From contig VZSR01000520.1 of NCBI GenBank assembly GCA_013398615.1, positions 23,561,173 to 23,625,172 on the forward strand: a stretch of 64,000 nt of DNA. The letters run 5' to 3'. The notes under the pieces were generated by a model. That model saw only the letters and a list, made by a program, of their open reading frames with translations, was not told the origin of the DNA and searched no databases. This document shows, one piece after another, positions 39,437 to 52,760 of this stretch (within the stretch, counting starts at the first letter, position 1; each line of letters begins with the position of its first letter). The stretch comes from Brachypodius melanocephalos. Its lineage: Eukaryota > Chordata > Aves > Passeriformes > Pycnonotidae. Made by a program: the position numbers and the translations under genes.

Positions 39437-40816
39437 ATTAAGCTATCTGTCATGCCTGTAGGCTGAAAGATACATGGATCTTTAAAATATACATTACTGA
39501 TTTAAAAAGGCATGGTTCAACCTGCACTGTAAGTAAAGAATGTAACACAGCGTAATTAAGTTGGTAAATGGGGTAATTGCATGTGCTAATGATGTGTTTC
39601 CATGTATTACTCTAATTATCTCAATGATTTTCCATAGCTAATTCATTAAAAAGAACCAGGAAGCTCACTTAGAAAGATCAACACAGGAACATCAAGGTCT
39701 GACATAGACTTAAGATAGCAAGGCAGCACATAATTAAAGACATGGTTTTGGACTATCTTTTAGTTTTCTGAATATATAATGAGTTGTGATCAGAACCCAA
39801 GGGGACTTCTACAGCCCTGGGTTATGTGGATGGATGCAAATGCTCTGCAAGTAGTGGAATCAAACATGCATTTAGATGCAGAAGCACGAATGATGTACCA
39901 TGGCATTGGTCCCATAGGTGGTTTTTGTTATTTCCTAAGAGTGCAGAACTGATTATGATTGGATTTAATTGGGAATGATGTGAGGGATGTACAGATTTAG
40001 CAGAGGATAGATGAGATGTACAAAATAAAGCAGAGTGAAGTTTATCTTCAAACTGTCAATGTAAAACCAGGCTAAGATTAGGAGTAATACCCCAAGGGTT
40101 ACATTTAGAATTACAGTACTTGATCTGATTAGTGTTCTCCTCCTTTCAGGGATGACCATTACATAATAATACCATATGGTATGGCAAGAATTACTGCTTA
40201 CAGATTTTACATTAATCCATCCCAAATGGAAGTTTTATCTCAGTATTACTTGAATTCTGCCCAAAAACCTTGAGAACATATTTTTACATATATGTCTGTA
40301 AAGAGCATATATTTAAAATTAGTAATTCTGACTTTATTTTGCCTGTATTTTCTGACACCTATGGCTGTTCTGTTTGTTTAGGTGAGCACCTAATCCTCCT
40401 TGGAAACCCAACAAGATGTTTGTCACTCAACATCTGACAAATTCCACAAGCTAACAGTGTGCAGGATTGAAAAGTATTGTCCTTGCACTTGCTTGGAGTT
40501 GGCTGTCATTAGTATTACTTAATACCTTGGTTTTGTTTATGATAGAAGACAATTTGCAGTTGCCGGGAGACTTTCAAGTGTAGTCCATTGTTTAATATAC
40601 TTTTGATTGTCTTTTATTTTTACTGTTCTCTAAAGGAAAATGTGACAAGGTCTGCGAGAGAGACTTTGTGCTGCTGATTTTCCTCTCCCTATCTCTGATA
40701 TTTTTTTCCTGAAGTTTGAGGGCTGTAAGCGTGACCAGAAAAGCTATGTCATTGGTATACATGATACTGAGATAATAATTTCTGTGTGTTCCATCCTGAC
40801 CTTTGCAATTCTTGGC

Positions 40817-40832
40817 TTTTTTTTTTTTTTTT
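40817..40832 (+). repeat. Poly(T) run, 16 nt
   Basis: Homopolymer within intron 9. Confidence 0.85.
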
Positions 40833-42606
40833 AACTCTGTCTGGTTCCTGACCATCAGCAGTGACTGCCAGATTTTTAAAACTTTTGGTTTTCTTCCTAC
40901 AGTAAGTTTAAATTATTCTCTTTCTTTGCTGTCAGCAGTAGTTGTTAATATCAGAAAAACTTAGGATGACAAGCTCCCATTACATTGGGTAGTGAAGAAT
41001 AGTATAAAAGTTTTATTTTTCTCAAACCCTTATCACCCAAACAGCTATGCAGATAGCTTTGATGTCTTCTGCTTAAATTATAAATTTTTGATTTTTAAAA
41101 ATTAACAGTGCATTTTTCTTTATCTTCTGACTGCACTTCTGTTCTTACAAGTCTTGTTATGCTCCTGTAATACCAGCATATGTTTGTAAGTCTGATGAGG
41201 GAAAGAGAGAGGCTGCTATTTTGTAATTATTGGAGATTGTTATTAAGCTGATAGTGAAGAAATATTTTGTCATTAACAAAACATCCTCAGAAAAAAGGAG
41301 GTTAGTCTCTACATAAAACAAGAATTGGAAGTCAGTGTCAGGGAGATTTACAAAGTTACTGTTATTCAATGAAGAATGTTTATGGTTAGAAAATTTTCAG
41401 AGAACTCCCTAAATTTTTTTTTAGAATGAATACATGAACAGACTATTATACCCAAATTTATTCATGACTGAAATAAATAAGAAAATTGAAAGAAATGGAC
41501 TGTGATTGTCCTAAATAATAAGGTTCTTCAAAGACTCAGTACTAGTCATGGAACTACAGCTTTTGTGTTTACTATTTGTTTGTTTTTGTTTGTATTCCTA
41601 CTTGCTTTGGGTTCTGTTTTTTTATTTCCTAAACTTTGTCAATTTTCATACAGTTTTTTTAATTGTTTCTTTTTCTGAATATATTGAATCCCAGTAATTT
41701 ACACTGGCCTTGGTTTGAATTAAATCAGGTTGCTAAAACATATGAATTAAACTTACGTGGTTTCTGATACATCAGGATTGAACTAAGGTAGGCTATTCTC
41801 TCTTCATCTGTCCATAATGTAAAATGTAGCTGGGTCTTCCAGTAGAAGAAAGTTGGTCTTCAGTTCACTTCAAAATTATTTATGTAGCAGTGAACTAAAC
41901 ATAGGGATCTCCAAGTTTTTGTAGTGGTGAAATCTGTGTTTCACAAAGTATGTCTCAGAATGGACTAGGGCTGCTAATTGATTCTCCTTTAGAATGTTCC
42001 TTTCCTCTCTGACAGTTCCCTGCTCATTATAAAAGCAGAATATAAAGAAGATTTCTGTTGGAAAGAAGAATGAACTGAATAGTTGTCCACCTTTGAATTG
42101 GATCCAAGGCCTAATAAGGACAATAACAAATGCTATTATTTGGAAATTAAATATTCATACAAGTCTTTGAACAGTGATTAAAATCTTAAAACAGCACTGA
42201 AAGGAACTTGCCATGAGGAGATAGGCTGAACAGTAAGTTGCATGATAAACAGTTGCCTAACACTCAGGCAATTTATTTCACATAAACAAAATAATTTGTT
42301 TCTCAGCCTGTATTTTTCTATGTGTTTGAGGCAAAAAGCCCTTCCTTCTCTAATAAATGACTAAGCATGGTCCTTTCTATTCAGAGAATGAAAAATCCAA
42401 AATATGTTTGGCATTATTCATTATGGATGTAAGGAAACTATATTGCAGCCAATTTTCATTTTAAATGCTAATTTTTGGAGATAAAGCAATTCAAAGAGTA
42501 TACTGAATGTGAATTGGATTTCAAGTTGCTTTAGGGTTATTTTAAGGAAACATTTAAACAATAGTAGGTCTTCACAGATGTGTTTCTCTTGATATTTTTG
42601 ATGCAG

Positions 42607-42689
42607 GAGATGTTCCACTGCACGTTAATATACGGGAGACTTGTGATTCAGGACAGCCTGTTGTGGTCTCTCAGCCTCAAAGTGATGCT
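42607..42689 (+). CDS. NUBPL: NUBPL exon 10 (83 nt)
   Basis: The acceptor is GATGCAG and the donor a consensus GTAAGT at 42690. With one base from exon 9 it gives 28 codons: GDVPLHVNIRETCDSGQPVV, then VSQPQSDA. Human has [20 protein letters not shown]. This is the conserved C-terminal block G-D-x-P-L-x-x-x-I-R-E...D-x-G-x-P of Mrp proteins. The extra Cys in RETCD is not at a known metal site. Ends in phase 0. It matches human exon 10, whose skipping causes complex I deficiency. Confidence 0.97.
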
Positions 42690-45600
42690 GTAAGTTGATG
42701 CACTGCACTTAGAACAACAGAAAGCTCTCCTCTGAAAGTGAATGGAGAGTGCTGCTTCTTATTGCTCTTTGGAAAGAAATGTGTGTTTGAATGAAGTAAG
42801 GAAATAAAATAAAAGAAGGTAGTATCAGTAAGTAACTCGGGCCCTTGATTTTGGAGTGCTGGTCATTTGTTCTGCTTCTGTGGGTTTGGTTTTGTTTAAT
42901 TAGGCTGAATCATTCAGAATAGAGAAGATTTGATCCAGATCCTGGCACACTGAGGAGGAAGGTCAGTGTCAAGCCTCATGAGACCCTGCAGCTAATGTAG
43001 GTCCTCTAAAACTGTCAGTTAAGCCTTTGGTAGCTGAGTCTGGAAGCTGTCAAAGGGTCTTACCCAAAGATGTTTGGAACAAAACTTCTTATTGTCAGTA
43101 CCTGGGTTGTTTTCAGCAGGAAGTGGGGCAATTTATACACAAGAGGAAATGGATTTTTCAGTGTATTTACCATAACGTTTTCCTGTCAGTGGAAAATACG
43201 AGGTGGCGAGAGTCAAATATGCAAATCTGTAAAGAAAAGGAGTTGTACATACAGAATTCCATTAATGCTGATAGAGTAAGATGTTCCTGTCTGCTATTTT
43301 CTTTCTCTGCTAGGGTTTGTCTGCCAGGTTCTGTAGGGCAGGATGCTGTGCACAGTATATGGCATAGTGCAGCACCACTCTTGGCTGTGGCTTCAGTGTA
43401 AAGATGTATAGTTAAAAAAAAAATCAGTGCTGATAATAGATGGTAGAATCAATTCACAGTAAGGTAGACTGTACCTATGGGATATTTGAATATTGGTAGG
43501 TTTTCTGATATCATGATTGCTAGGCACATGCTGAAATATGTTTTGTCCTTCCCAGTATTTTAGAAGGGAAAAAAAGGGAGGAGGAGAGCATTAACATTGT
43601 TAATCTGATGTTATTAATGAACTGAACAGGATTCTGGAAGAACAATGACAGTCCTAAAATTGTAATTTTGTTTTGAAAGACAAGGGGCAGCATTACGATG
43701 TGTTGACTTCCAATTGAATGCATTATTTTTGCTAGGTTTGGGCAAGGCCCGTGCTATGGAATAATGTGGTGATCTTGAGTCCAGGTCTATTTGAAAAAGA
43801 ATCCTTACAATCCATATGGCAGTTTCTCTCTGGGAAGTTTGATCAGCAGTGTGAAGGTTTGAATGGATGCATGGCTTTGGTCAAAACTGTAGTAAAACAG
43901 CTGAGAAGTGAAGATGGAAGGCTCATCTTCCATCTGAAATCTGTAATAACCAAGAGTCTATAGCCTGCTGGACTATTGATCTAAGAATTCAGACGTGTAT
44001 GGGAAAGCATTCTGAAAATAAAAAGGCAAGAAAGTCTGTTGTGTTGCCATCTGTTCCTCCTTGAACTATGTTCTTGATAACAAAAGGGTAGATTATAATC
44101 ACCATTTGTGGCAATTAAGTTAAATATGCAGAGGAATAAAGATTGACAAATATGTGTGACTCTGGGGAAAACTTTTAATATCCTTCTCTGCCATTGTGTC
44201 TGTGAGATAATCATTCTCCTCAGAGAATATGGTTTTTTTTTTAATGTCAGTAACCTCTACAGAATGAAAAAGAATTTTCCTTTATCCCTGGTTTTCTTCT
44301 CATTTTAAAGACAGAAAAATATTGTTCTCTTACATTTTCAAAGAAATACTAAATTCTTAGCACATAACTAAGGGTGGGAGAGGTCATATAAGGTCAGATT
44401 CTAATCTTTAATACATGACACTCATCACCATGTTTCTCAAATAAACTGAAATTGTGGCTATTCATGCATTAACAACTTTTCAAGTAGAGAACAATGTCTG
44501 CTGAAATTCTCTGCTCTTGTCGTTTAAATGTGCAGGGGATTTTCATACAAAATTCTATGCTGATTTTGTTAGAACATACTTACAAATATGAAATACAGAA
44601 TCATAGACCTGAAATAATACCTAGCAGATTCAAACAGTAGGGAATCGGGATGGTGATTGACTTCTTAGAAACCCAGCATGTTGTCACACCTTTTGAGCTC
44701 TGTCAAGCCTAGAATAAAATGGTTTCTAAAATACTAATGTCAGTTAATACATTTTTGCTTACACATCTGCCATGGGCTTTATCTTGCCTTGCAGATATAT
44801 AAAAGTATATCTCTGACTTAACACTAGACTTTCAAAATGCCTAAGCAAACTTGTCTAAATTTAATTATTTTACAGCTTAGATGTAGTTGGTGGAAAAGGG
44901 GTTTTCTTTTCACGAATGACAAGGAAATTACTAAGAACTAAAAAAGAAAATTACTTGTAGAATGATGCATGTGAACTTAGGAAGTTCCTCCTCGGGGAAG
45001 GCACAGAATATGCAAGACTAATCTGCTTATGAAAAGTATTGACAATGTAGCTAAAGGATAGGAAGGTTTGATGACTGGAGTTCTCTTCTGGTGAAGCTTG
45101 ATTTTGGTCTTGCTGTAACATTGTCTACATCAGTGTTTTTGACAGCTTAGTTGTTTAACTTGTGGCTTTTTCTCAAAACTCTTCATTGATAAAACTTTGA
45201 TGTAGAAATGGAATATTGCTGTGTACTTGCATGGTCAGCCTAGTGCAGCAGCTGGGAGTGACCCAAGATGCTCTACAAGAATACTTTCTTACTTTAATCA
45301 GCATTGAGGGCTTACCTTCTGGAATGAGACCCTTCTGGAGATTAATTGAGCATTTTTCTCCTCCATCCCATTGTGGAGATGGATTAGCTGGCCAAGGCTC
45401 CATTTTTTCTCACGCAAACAGATGCAAGAATCACTGGACAGCAAAAGCTAGTAAACAAAAATCAGGAATGCTGCTAAAATGGTCGATGAGGGGGGAAGAG
45501 GCAGAATAGGGAAAATTAATGAAGAATCACTGAAACCAGGTGAAATTGATTATACTCAGATGTACTGGAACTTCCTGTGGTCCATGGGAAAGGAGCCAGC

Positions 45601-48600
45601 AGCAAAAACAGGTGTTTGGAAGAGGCATCCCGAAGCTTGCAGAGAAGACTAGAAGCACAGCAAGAGATACAGAACATGATTAATTGAGGTGGAGTTACTC
45701 TTCCACCAAAGGAGCTGCTTAAATGCCCAGTGAACTCTCCATCACACTGGGAGAATGATAAGTAGAGATTTCTGAGAGCTCTTCCTTCTGTGAGCCTAAA
45801 GCCCAGAGTGTTATGGAGCAGTTTGTCGTTATCTTGTGAGGAATTCCTGCTGGAAACTTTTAGGTATATCACAGCCTGGATGGCACAATGGATTTATCAA
45901 TACCTTGGTAGAACAGATAGGCTATCTGTGATTGTTGAGCACCAAACTCCCACTTGTCTTAAGGTCAAAGAACCAGCTCAAACAAGTATAAAATAGATTT
46001 GCTGTACACCAGTGTGTCTATTCACATCCTATATATACAGCTGAAGGATTTTGAATCTGATAAATTGGACACTGATCTATGAGGGAAGAGAAAAAGCCCA
46101 GTCAGGTGGAAAGCAGGGCATCATCAGTCTGATGGAACAGAGCAAAATAAGTCTGGTTAGTAATCTCTTTTCAGTTAAATCAGAACATTACAAACCTTGC
46201 TGTGGTACCATCCAAAGAGACAACTTGAATTTGTATTCAGAAACACTTTTTCTGTAGAATGCTTATGAAAGGCTGATATATAAGCAGGGTGAAAACATTA
46301 CAGCCTTTTAAAGATTGCAAGAAGTAGTTGGAGAAAAATTGAAGTACTGGTAGCAAATAGTCATAGAATTCTGTTTTGTGGTTTAGTTGTCATCAGTAAT
46401 TCCATTTAATGAGTGGTCAATCCAGGGTGTGATATTTTTAAAAGAAAAGCAAACCCTAAAGAAGGCTGCATGGTATGATTTATAATATGCCTTTATCATT
46501 GAGGCTTCCTTTGAATCATCACAGTACTATTTGGTATGTGTCGGTTCAAATCCTTCATTCAGGTGTAGATGGCACAATTCATCATCAGACTCTCATTTAT
46601 GGTTCTGTCTGCTGAAGAAAATGCCGAGTGTAGGATAGTTTGTTTGAAGGATGTTACTATACTGCATTTGATTTGCACTGTTCTACTTACCCATGTTTTT
46701 TTGGCAGGATGAGTTTCTAGGTGTCCGTAATGGCACCTTGGGATAGCAGTATTGCCCAGCTGAGGCTGCCTCCAGGAATGGTTTGGCCGTTACAGCTGCT
46801 GATACATAGGATTAATAGGAAGTTTTCCATGAGCACTAAGGATTTTTCTTTGAGATTTTAGTTCAGTAAATCCAGCTTACTTACCCATCTCCTCATTTCA
46901 TGTTGTAGTATATGGATTGACTTTTACTGTTTCCTTGTTTGCCTTTCTGACTTGAGACTTCATTGTAATTTGGCAAGAGCTGCCAGTACATGCAAAGAAT
47001 CTTATGGTAGAGTTGCCCAGAGGAGGACAGAGTGGGATAGTCTCTGGACCTCTTGTGGCAACAAAGAATTTCTCTGGGTGATATGAAGCTTTTATCTGAA
47101 GTAGACTCATTTAAAGCTCTGTTTGTCATCATGTTTTTAGTGCCTTCTGAGTTGACCACAGTAAAATACAGACACTGGAAGGCAGCTCTACTCATGCACT
47201 GAAGGCTGGAGGTGTGTCAAAGTAACCAGCAATTTCTATGAAAATTGAAGCTATTTAAAGATCTGATTGAACTGGCAAATAGAATGTGGTTGTGCAGGGA
47301 GTGCTAAGAATCAAAGTTATCAGTGACTGGCTGGCTATGCTTGTTTCCATGTGGATGGTAGCTAATACTAATATTTGTCCTTGTGGTAATCACTTTTTTA
47401 TTAGTTGCTCATGGTGTCTAGTTTCTGTCAGCAATTAATAAATTGTAAGCCTTAACAGGTCAGTTGAGCAGATTTAAATTCCTTTTCCTTCTTTTCAGGT
47501 ATATTAGCATCCACAGCATTTGATATTCCAGAAAGTCAGGACTTGCACAGATTCTCCTTTGGATGGCTGGGCTGAATACAGCATCTTAGTAGTCTAGGAG
47601 TCTTGTAATCAGGAATAGACATTAGAAACCATGTTAGTACTGGGATTTATGTCCTGTACTGTATGAGACCTACAACCAAGTGATAGGATTAGTGTGTGTT
47701 TCTGAGCTGCTGGTCTGAAGTTTGTATGCAGTGGTTTGGCTGAAGGAAAATGTGATATCAGCTCCTACCTGCTCTGACTTTGTTGATTGTAAGTTGGGTT
47801 TTGTGTTTGTGTGGCCATCGCACCAGATACTGTAGTAGGCACTGTAGTGAGCTGTTGGCAGGCTAAGATCTGCACTCCAGTGGAAAGCAGAGCAGCAGGT
47901 CAGGCCAAACTGATGCACGACAAGAGGGCAGAGTCACTCATGACCTGTACAGTCTGCAGTAATCTTAGCAATGATGCATGCTTCCCTCATGGGTGAGATT
48001 TTTAGGGAGAATGAAATGCCATAACACAAAGGCTCATATTTCCCTAGGATTACTGTAGGGCTTGTATGAAGTCTTCCAGTTTAAATCTACCCCACATCTG
48101 TTAGCCCATGACAATACAGATCAGTTACAGAGTGATGAATCAGGATGTTCTGATTATTTATGCTAAGTAGGACTTTTCACTCCATTTCCTGGTGAACTTC
48201 ATTACAGGTTCTGTTTCCTACTCCACTATCTATGCTGTTATCAGTCACTTCATCATCAGCTGTGCCCTTGAGGTCTTAAAAACTGGGCCTTTCTGGCACT
48301 GTACCAGTGCTTGAGAGGTGAGCGTCTCTCACGTGGCTGTTTCCCAGCTTCTTTTTTGACTCTGTGAACATCACCTTCTACCTCTGCCTGTACTGGTGCT
48401 GCTCTCAGACCCCATCTAGGCAGTGTTCATAATAAACAAGTATGGTCTGGTTTTAGGACATTCTGTCTTCCTGCACACTTCTTCGTCCTCATGAAGTGGG
48501 AAGAATGATAACTGATCTGTTGTTGTTAAATATAAAGTTGTCTGTCATCAAAAAGATGCTTTTCAGAAAGTCTATAAACCATTCATTTCAAGCTTTCATT

Positions 48601-50269
48601 AAGGGAGTAACTGACCTGAGAAGTGTGCTTTTATCGTATTAAAATGAAAAAGGTTATGGGTGATGACTAAGAGCTCATTCTTTATTCTTTCTCTGCTGGT
48701 TTTCCACCCAGAAAGGAAATAGTAAAACCCTGTCTGTTTTCAGTTGCAACCCGACTTATTTTGCTTAGATTAAACAGCTGAACTTGAGCTGTGCTCTCTG
48801 TCTACAGATGCCACATTTGAAAGATCATGAGTAGGAAAAAACTATTTGATATGTGTAGGGTTGTTTCTACGTAGTGCATATTGATAGTCACCAAGATTCT
48901 GTTTAAAACTTTCAGGTGTATTGATTGATTGACTCACAGCTAAATGATTTGTTCAATAATGGGAAACCAAGGCTCAAAACAGTTGATTTTTGCCAAAGCC
49001 AGGTAACTGGTAGAGTTCTGTAAAGACACATATGAGATACTGGTTCATTCAACAGACAAAGCAGTAGTCTAGGAAAACAAAAAATCCAAGGCTCAGCAGG
49101 CAAGATCTGTCGCTGAGAACACTGTCTAGGTAATGCTGGCATGCTGGCTACAAAGAGCTGCACCAGGAACCCGCTGCTGCAAAGTGGGGATCAGCTACTT
49201 GACAAATGAGGGTCAGTGTACATTGGGGAAGTGTTTGTTGCTCAGACACTCATTAACATTTTGTGGGAAAAGTATCTTAAGTTTATTGGGCTCTTGACAT
49301 ACAGTAACATTTATACAAGCAGTTGAGTCTGTTTATGGTGTATTTATAATTCTGTGTACAGTTTGGTCAACTCTGGAGCAAACAGCCTGAGTAGTCTTGA
49401 GAAGGGGCCAGGTTTCTTAGGCAAGTTGTTACTTTTGACTCATTAAAATTCATGAATTGATCTGTGCAAAGTGGGAGCTGCCTGCGGGACTCTTCCAGAT
49501 AGGTTGAAATTCCCACCTGGAGTGCTCCTACACCAATTAGTCAAATACATAACTGCAAAAGCAGCTTGACTTCAGTCTGTCACCTTACTTCAAGTGAGTC
49601 CATTATTTTGTCTAGGTGAGTGGTTAGTTGGGGGGTAGCTGGCCCACCCAGGGCATTAATAGCTGAGTGAGGTGAGTGCTGCACACAGGCTGTTATCCAA
49701 CTGCACTGCAACTGTAACCATAGAGATTTGAAATTCATGATTGTGAATGAAGTTCTAAGTTCATTCTATCATTTGTGCCACGAAGTCATGTATGTGAGAG
49801 AAAACAATTCTGTCTTGCTGTCTGCATTCCTTACAAGCTCAGAAAATTTTATGGCTTTAGTCTTAAGGCAATGTGAGCACTAAGATTGAGGTGTAGAGGA
49901 TGGGAGTGCCAGGATAGAAAACCTTACAAGCCAGGAGCTGTCCCTAAAAAAGAGGAGATGTGAGCAGTGCATGACCCTGCAAAAGGCTGACACCTTGTTT
50001 AGGGCAGTGACAGTGAGCACTGGTGGCCCTGGTGTGACAGACTGATGTTCTCTTCCTGCCCCCCCCAAGCTCTGGCCTCTGGCATGTGTCAGTTTGTTTA
50101 TTGTGTTAAAGGCTCATGAGGAATAAAAGGACTAATTCATTGTTAGTGCCATTCTGCAGGAGACAGGAGAAATCAGTGTGATAGGGATTATTGTGGAGAT
50201 TTGTTTGAGGAAAACAGGAAAGGTTGTCAGTGTGGTCTCTGTATGCAGATTTACTGGAGAAGGTGGAGT

Positions 50270-50450
50270 AGGTTTGTCACAATGGAACAGAGTAGGACCA
50301 GAAGAGCAAGCTCAGTTGGGGGACTTTGCTGCGTACTAGACAGACACAGAATATGATGCACCAGCTGGAAACTGAGGTATGACAGATTGAAATTATAGAT
50401 AAGGTGTAGATTTTTAACAATGGAAGTAATCAACCTCTGGAATAATGTGC
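50270..50450 (+). mobile_element. Degenerate CR1/L2-type LINE fragment
   Basis: The text GATGCACCAGCTGGAAACTG, AGATAAGGTGTAGATTTTTA, ACAATGGAAGTAATCAACCT and CTGGAATAATGTGC resembles the C-terminal end of ancient amniote CR1-like LINEs (V-F-N-N-G-S-N-Q-P-L-E in place of the usual VNHWN-type motif). The element breaks off near 50450 and its 5' limit is uncertain. Confidence 0.5.
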
Positions 50451-51279
50451 AGTGTGTATATACACACACACAAAAATACTATTTTAATTAAATATTCTTA
50501 TATTAATCGTTGAGACTTTTAAAAGATGTTCTCTTTCAACTACAAAGTTACTGAGCTTGGTACAGGAATAATTTGGTTTAATTTTGGTGTTTGTTCTATT
50601 TTGGACTTTATACAGTGTTTTTATATAAGTGCCTTGAAATTAGATTTGTTAATATTTGATCGTGGTCTTAGCTGTGTCATGGTTTTTAGAGATGTTAACA
50701 TAAGTATGCTTATGGGGTTGCTCTCCATAGTCCTACAGTTCTGTGCTATTGTGCCCTCCAGCTCAAGGTGTCTGACCAGATGTGCCACAGGTTGGTGTGA
50801 AAGAGAGCTTTAACTGTGGGGATTCTAGTGTTGCAGAATTAGTTCTTTTCAATACCTACTTCAGTCTTTTGGAAAGATGTCTTTTTTAAAAATACTTTTA
50901 ATATCAGAATAGAAAATTCCATAGTGATAGTCTAGTCTGTAATGAATTAATTGTCTCAAAAAAATTCTTTGAATGCTGTTGTTTTCTCTGATTCTCTATC
51001 CTGTGCACGGTGCATCCTGGTTGTCAAGATGAGGGAAATTTATGATTAATAGTACTTGTGGGACTTAAGAGTCTGTCTTCCTCATCACTTCTCTTCCAGA
51101 AGACTATTGACTTTGCTTGTTGTTAAAGACAAATTGTTCAGTTAAATTTAAACTTCCCCACCAGTATTTTTATATAATGCTTGTGCTTATTCTGTGTATT
51201 GATACATTGTTTTCCCTGAACACATGCTAAATTTAACCCATTTATTTAAACATTTTTGATCTTCTCTTTGTGTGTAAAA

Positions 51280-51312
51280 GAACAAATACCTAATTTGAAC
51301 AAATACCTAATT
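51280..51312 (+). repeat. 17-bp period tandem duplication before exon 11
   Basis: GAACAAATACCTAATT occurs at 51280-51295 and again at 51297-51312, ending 47 nt before the exon 11 acceptor. Both copies contain CTAAT, a branch-point-like word, but AG dinucleotides between them and the acceptor make branch-point use doubtful. Confidence 0.9.
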
Positions 51313-51359
51313 CTTTTTATAGAAAATGGAATGCTCAGTGTGTGTTTCTGTTTTTGCAG

Positions 51360-51422
51360 GCCAAAGCCTATCTAAAGATCGCTATGGAAATAGTAAGAAG
51401 ACTACCAGTACCTCCTGCTTGA
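51360..51422 (+). CDS. NUBPL: NUBPL exon 11, C-terminus and stop
   Basis: The acceptor is GTTTTTGCAG. Twenty codons, AKAYLKIAMEIVRRLPVPPA, then TGA at 51420-51422. Human ends [20 protein letters not shown], the same length, so the C-terminus is complete. The helix AKAYLKIAMEIVRRL is well conserved; the last residues vary. The frame joins exon 10 in phase 0 with no adjustment. An open frame running on to 51541 in another phase is a shadow. Confidence 0.97.
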   Translation, partial: AKAYLKIAMEIVRRLPVPPA

Positions 51423-51815
51423 AGCATTTACCACTGAAACTTAGCAAAAAAGTGCTCTTTGATGCCCCCAATGCAGAAGAGTTCTGCTACCTAATTACAT
51501 GGAGGCCATATGTTAGTTCCAAGAACTTATTTAGGAAATAACTTACCAGAGGTTAAATTATGATTGTGATGATTGCTGTATTTCCCATCATTGTTTGGCC
51601 ATGTTTGAAAGGATTCAAGTATGCAAATGATGATAGACAATATTTAACTGCTGAATTGTAACATCATCAAGCAAGAAGGGATGAAGTACACTTTTTTACG
51701 TGTGCCCTGTTTTAAGGTCAAGAATGGAAAAAAGCCTCTCCATGCAAGGAGAACGATGAGAGGTATGCCAAGATGTAAATCTTGATTAAAAAATTAAATT
51801 TTCAATACTCTAATT
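51423..51815 (+). other. NUBPL: NUBPL 3' UTR, proximal form
   Basis: Sequence after the stop up to the first plausible poly(A) site. Two overlapping-range ATTAAA signals (51785 and 51793) precede a possible cleavage zone near 51812 and a U-rich stretch. The true end is not proven; see the distal signal near 53975. Confidence 0.45.
51785..51798 (+). terminator. NUBPL: Proximal poly(A) signals ATTAAA x2
   Basis: ATTAAA at 51785-51790 and 51793-51798, followed by the U-rich TTTCCTTTAGCTTTTGTT. A common variant signal, so moderate support. Confidence 0.4.
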
Positions 51816-52760
51816 TCCTTTAGCTTTTGTTCAGCTCTTTACATGGTTAGCTATCTAACTGACCACAAGTTCTGCAAGATTTTAAGAAGCAAAATCAGTT
51901 CTGTAACTGCTGTACTTTTGTGTGTTCATCTTAAAAGAAAATTTAAAAATTCCACATTTACTCTGAAGAGTTCTTGTGATGGATGATGAGGAAATTCATT
52001 CATTATTGGATAAAGTTTGATCGTGAGCCAATTCACAGTTTAGTGGAGAATGGATTACGTGACCCTGAGGCTTATTTCTCGACTGTTTTACATTATAATG
52101 AACCCAGACAGAAGACAAGGTAACAGAGGTCTTCACTGAAAACTGATGTTTTTCCTGAGCTCAGTTTGCCAGGGAATGCAAATGATCAAGGTAAATTAAA
52201 TTTATGATTGCATATTCCTACTACATTGCAGCAACTTGGAATGTGAATATAAAGATATATTTTTTTGAAGTAAAGAAATATTTGGTCTTTAAACTGCGTG
52301 GCCTTCTGGTTTATTTTTTCACTGCTTGTGATCTTTATTTTTGTGTTGGTGTGTGGAAGTGAAAGATTGTGCCTTCAGGGAATGAGTTTTCATTTACAAT
52401 TAGATCTTTGAGTTGACATTTAGGCTCTTCCATCTACACAGTCAAGTACCTTTATCTTAAACATACGTCGTAACCCTACCTTGGAGTGAATTTAACCATA
52501 GTAGGGAGTTCTGCTATTGACCTCTGAGAGGCCAAGGTTTTCCCTGTATTGCAAGTATTTAGTGAGAATTTTGGATGTAGTTATTTCTTACTGAAATGAT
52601 ACAACATAAAAAATTGGTCTAAATTTACATTAAGAATATTGAAGTAATACTCTTACCCAGAGTTTAACATGAAAAGTCCAGACACAAGTGATGAGTTGAA
52701 TTTCAGGCTTAGGTGATTTTCTAAATATGTAAATTATAGAGTCCAAGACTGTTGATTTTC

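Larger units (their letters stand above)
38672..42606 (+). other. NUBPL: NUBPL intron 9 (3.9 kb)
   Basis: GTAAGA to TGATGCAG, phase 1. It contains the CR1 at about 39090-39436 and a T16 run at 40817-40832. The remainder is AT-rich with no gene seen. In humans a known disease-linked branch-site variant (c.815-27T>C) lies at the 3' end of the matching intron; the matching site here was not resolved. Confidence 0.85.
42690..51359 (+). other. NUBPL: NUBPL intron 10 (8.7 kb)
   Basis: GTAAGT to TTTTTGCAG, phase 0. Contains an unassigned GC-richer block at about 45190-46060, a degenerate LINE-like fragment at 50270-50450, a CA microsatellite near 50462-50472 and a 17-bp period duplication at 51280-51312. 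Reading straight through the donor meets TGA at once, so intron retention would truncate the protein. No other gene seen. Confidence 0.85.
1574..51422 (+). other. NUBPL: NUBPL (IND1) gene, 3' part: exons 5 to 11 with introns
   Basis: Gene-level entry. Seven exons on the plus strand join without frame breaks into the C-terminal 191 residues of NUBPL, a mitochondrial matrix P-loop ATPase of the Mrp/NBP35 family needed to insert 4Fe-4S clusters into respiratory complex I. The order of blocks, all splice phases (2, 0, 1, 0, 1, 0 for introns 5-10) and GT-AG ends agree. Counting back from the stop, the exon 9/10 junction falls in codon 272 of a 319-residue protein, matching the human junction as I remember it. 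Seen: exon sequences, Mrp signature, CPKC motif. Known: family function. Inferred: exon numbering by analogy with human. The presequence, Walker A lysine and promoter lie left of the window. Coding sequence looks intact and functional, with no stop or frameshift. Confidence 0.96.

Noticed and set aside
43027..43401. 124-codon frame just after NUBPL exon 10
   Set aside because: Starts at TTG, is not reachable by read-through from exon 10 (TGA follows the donor at once), and shows no family match.
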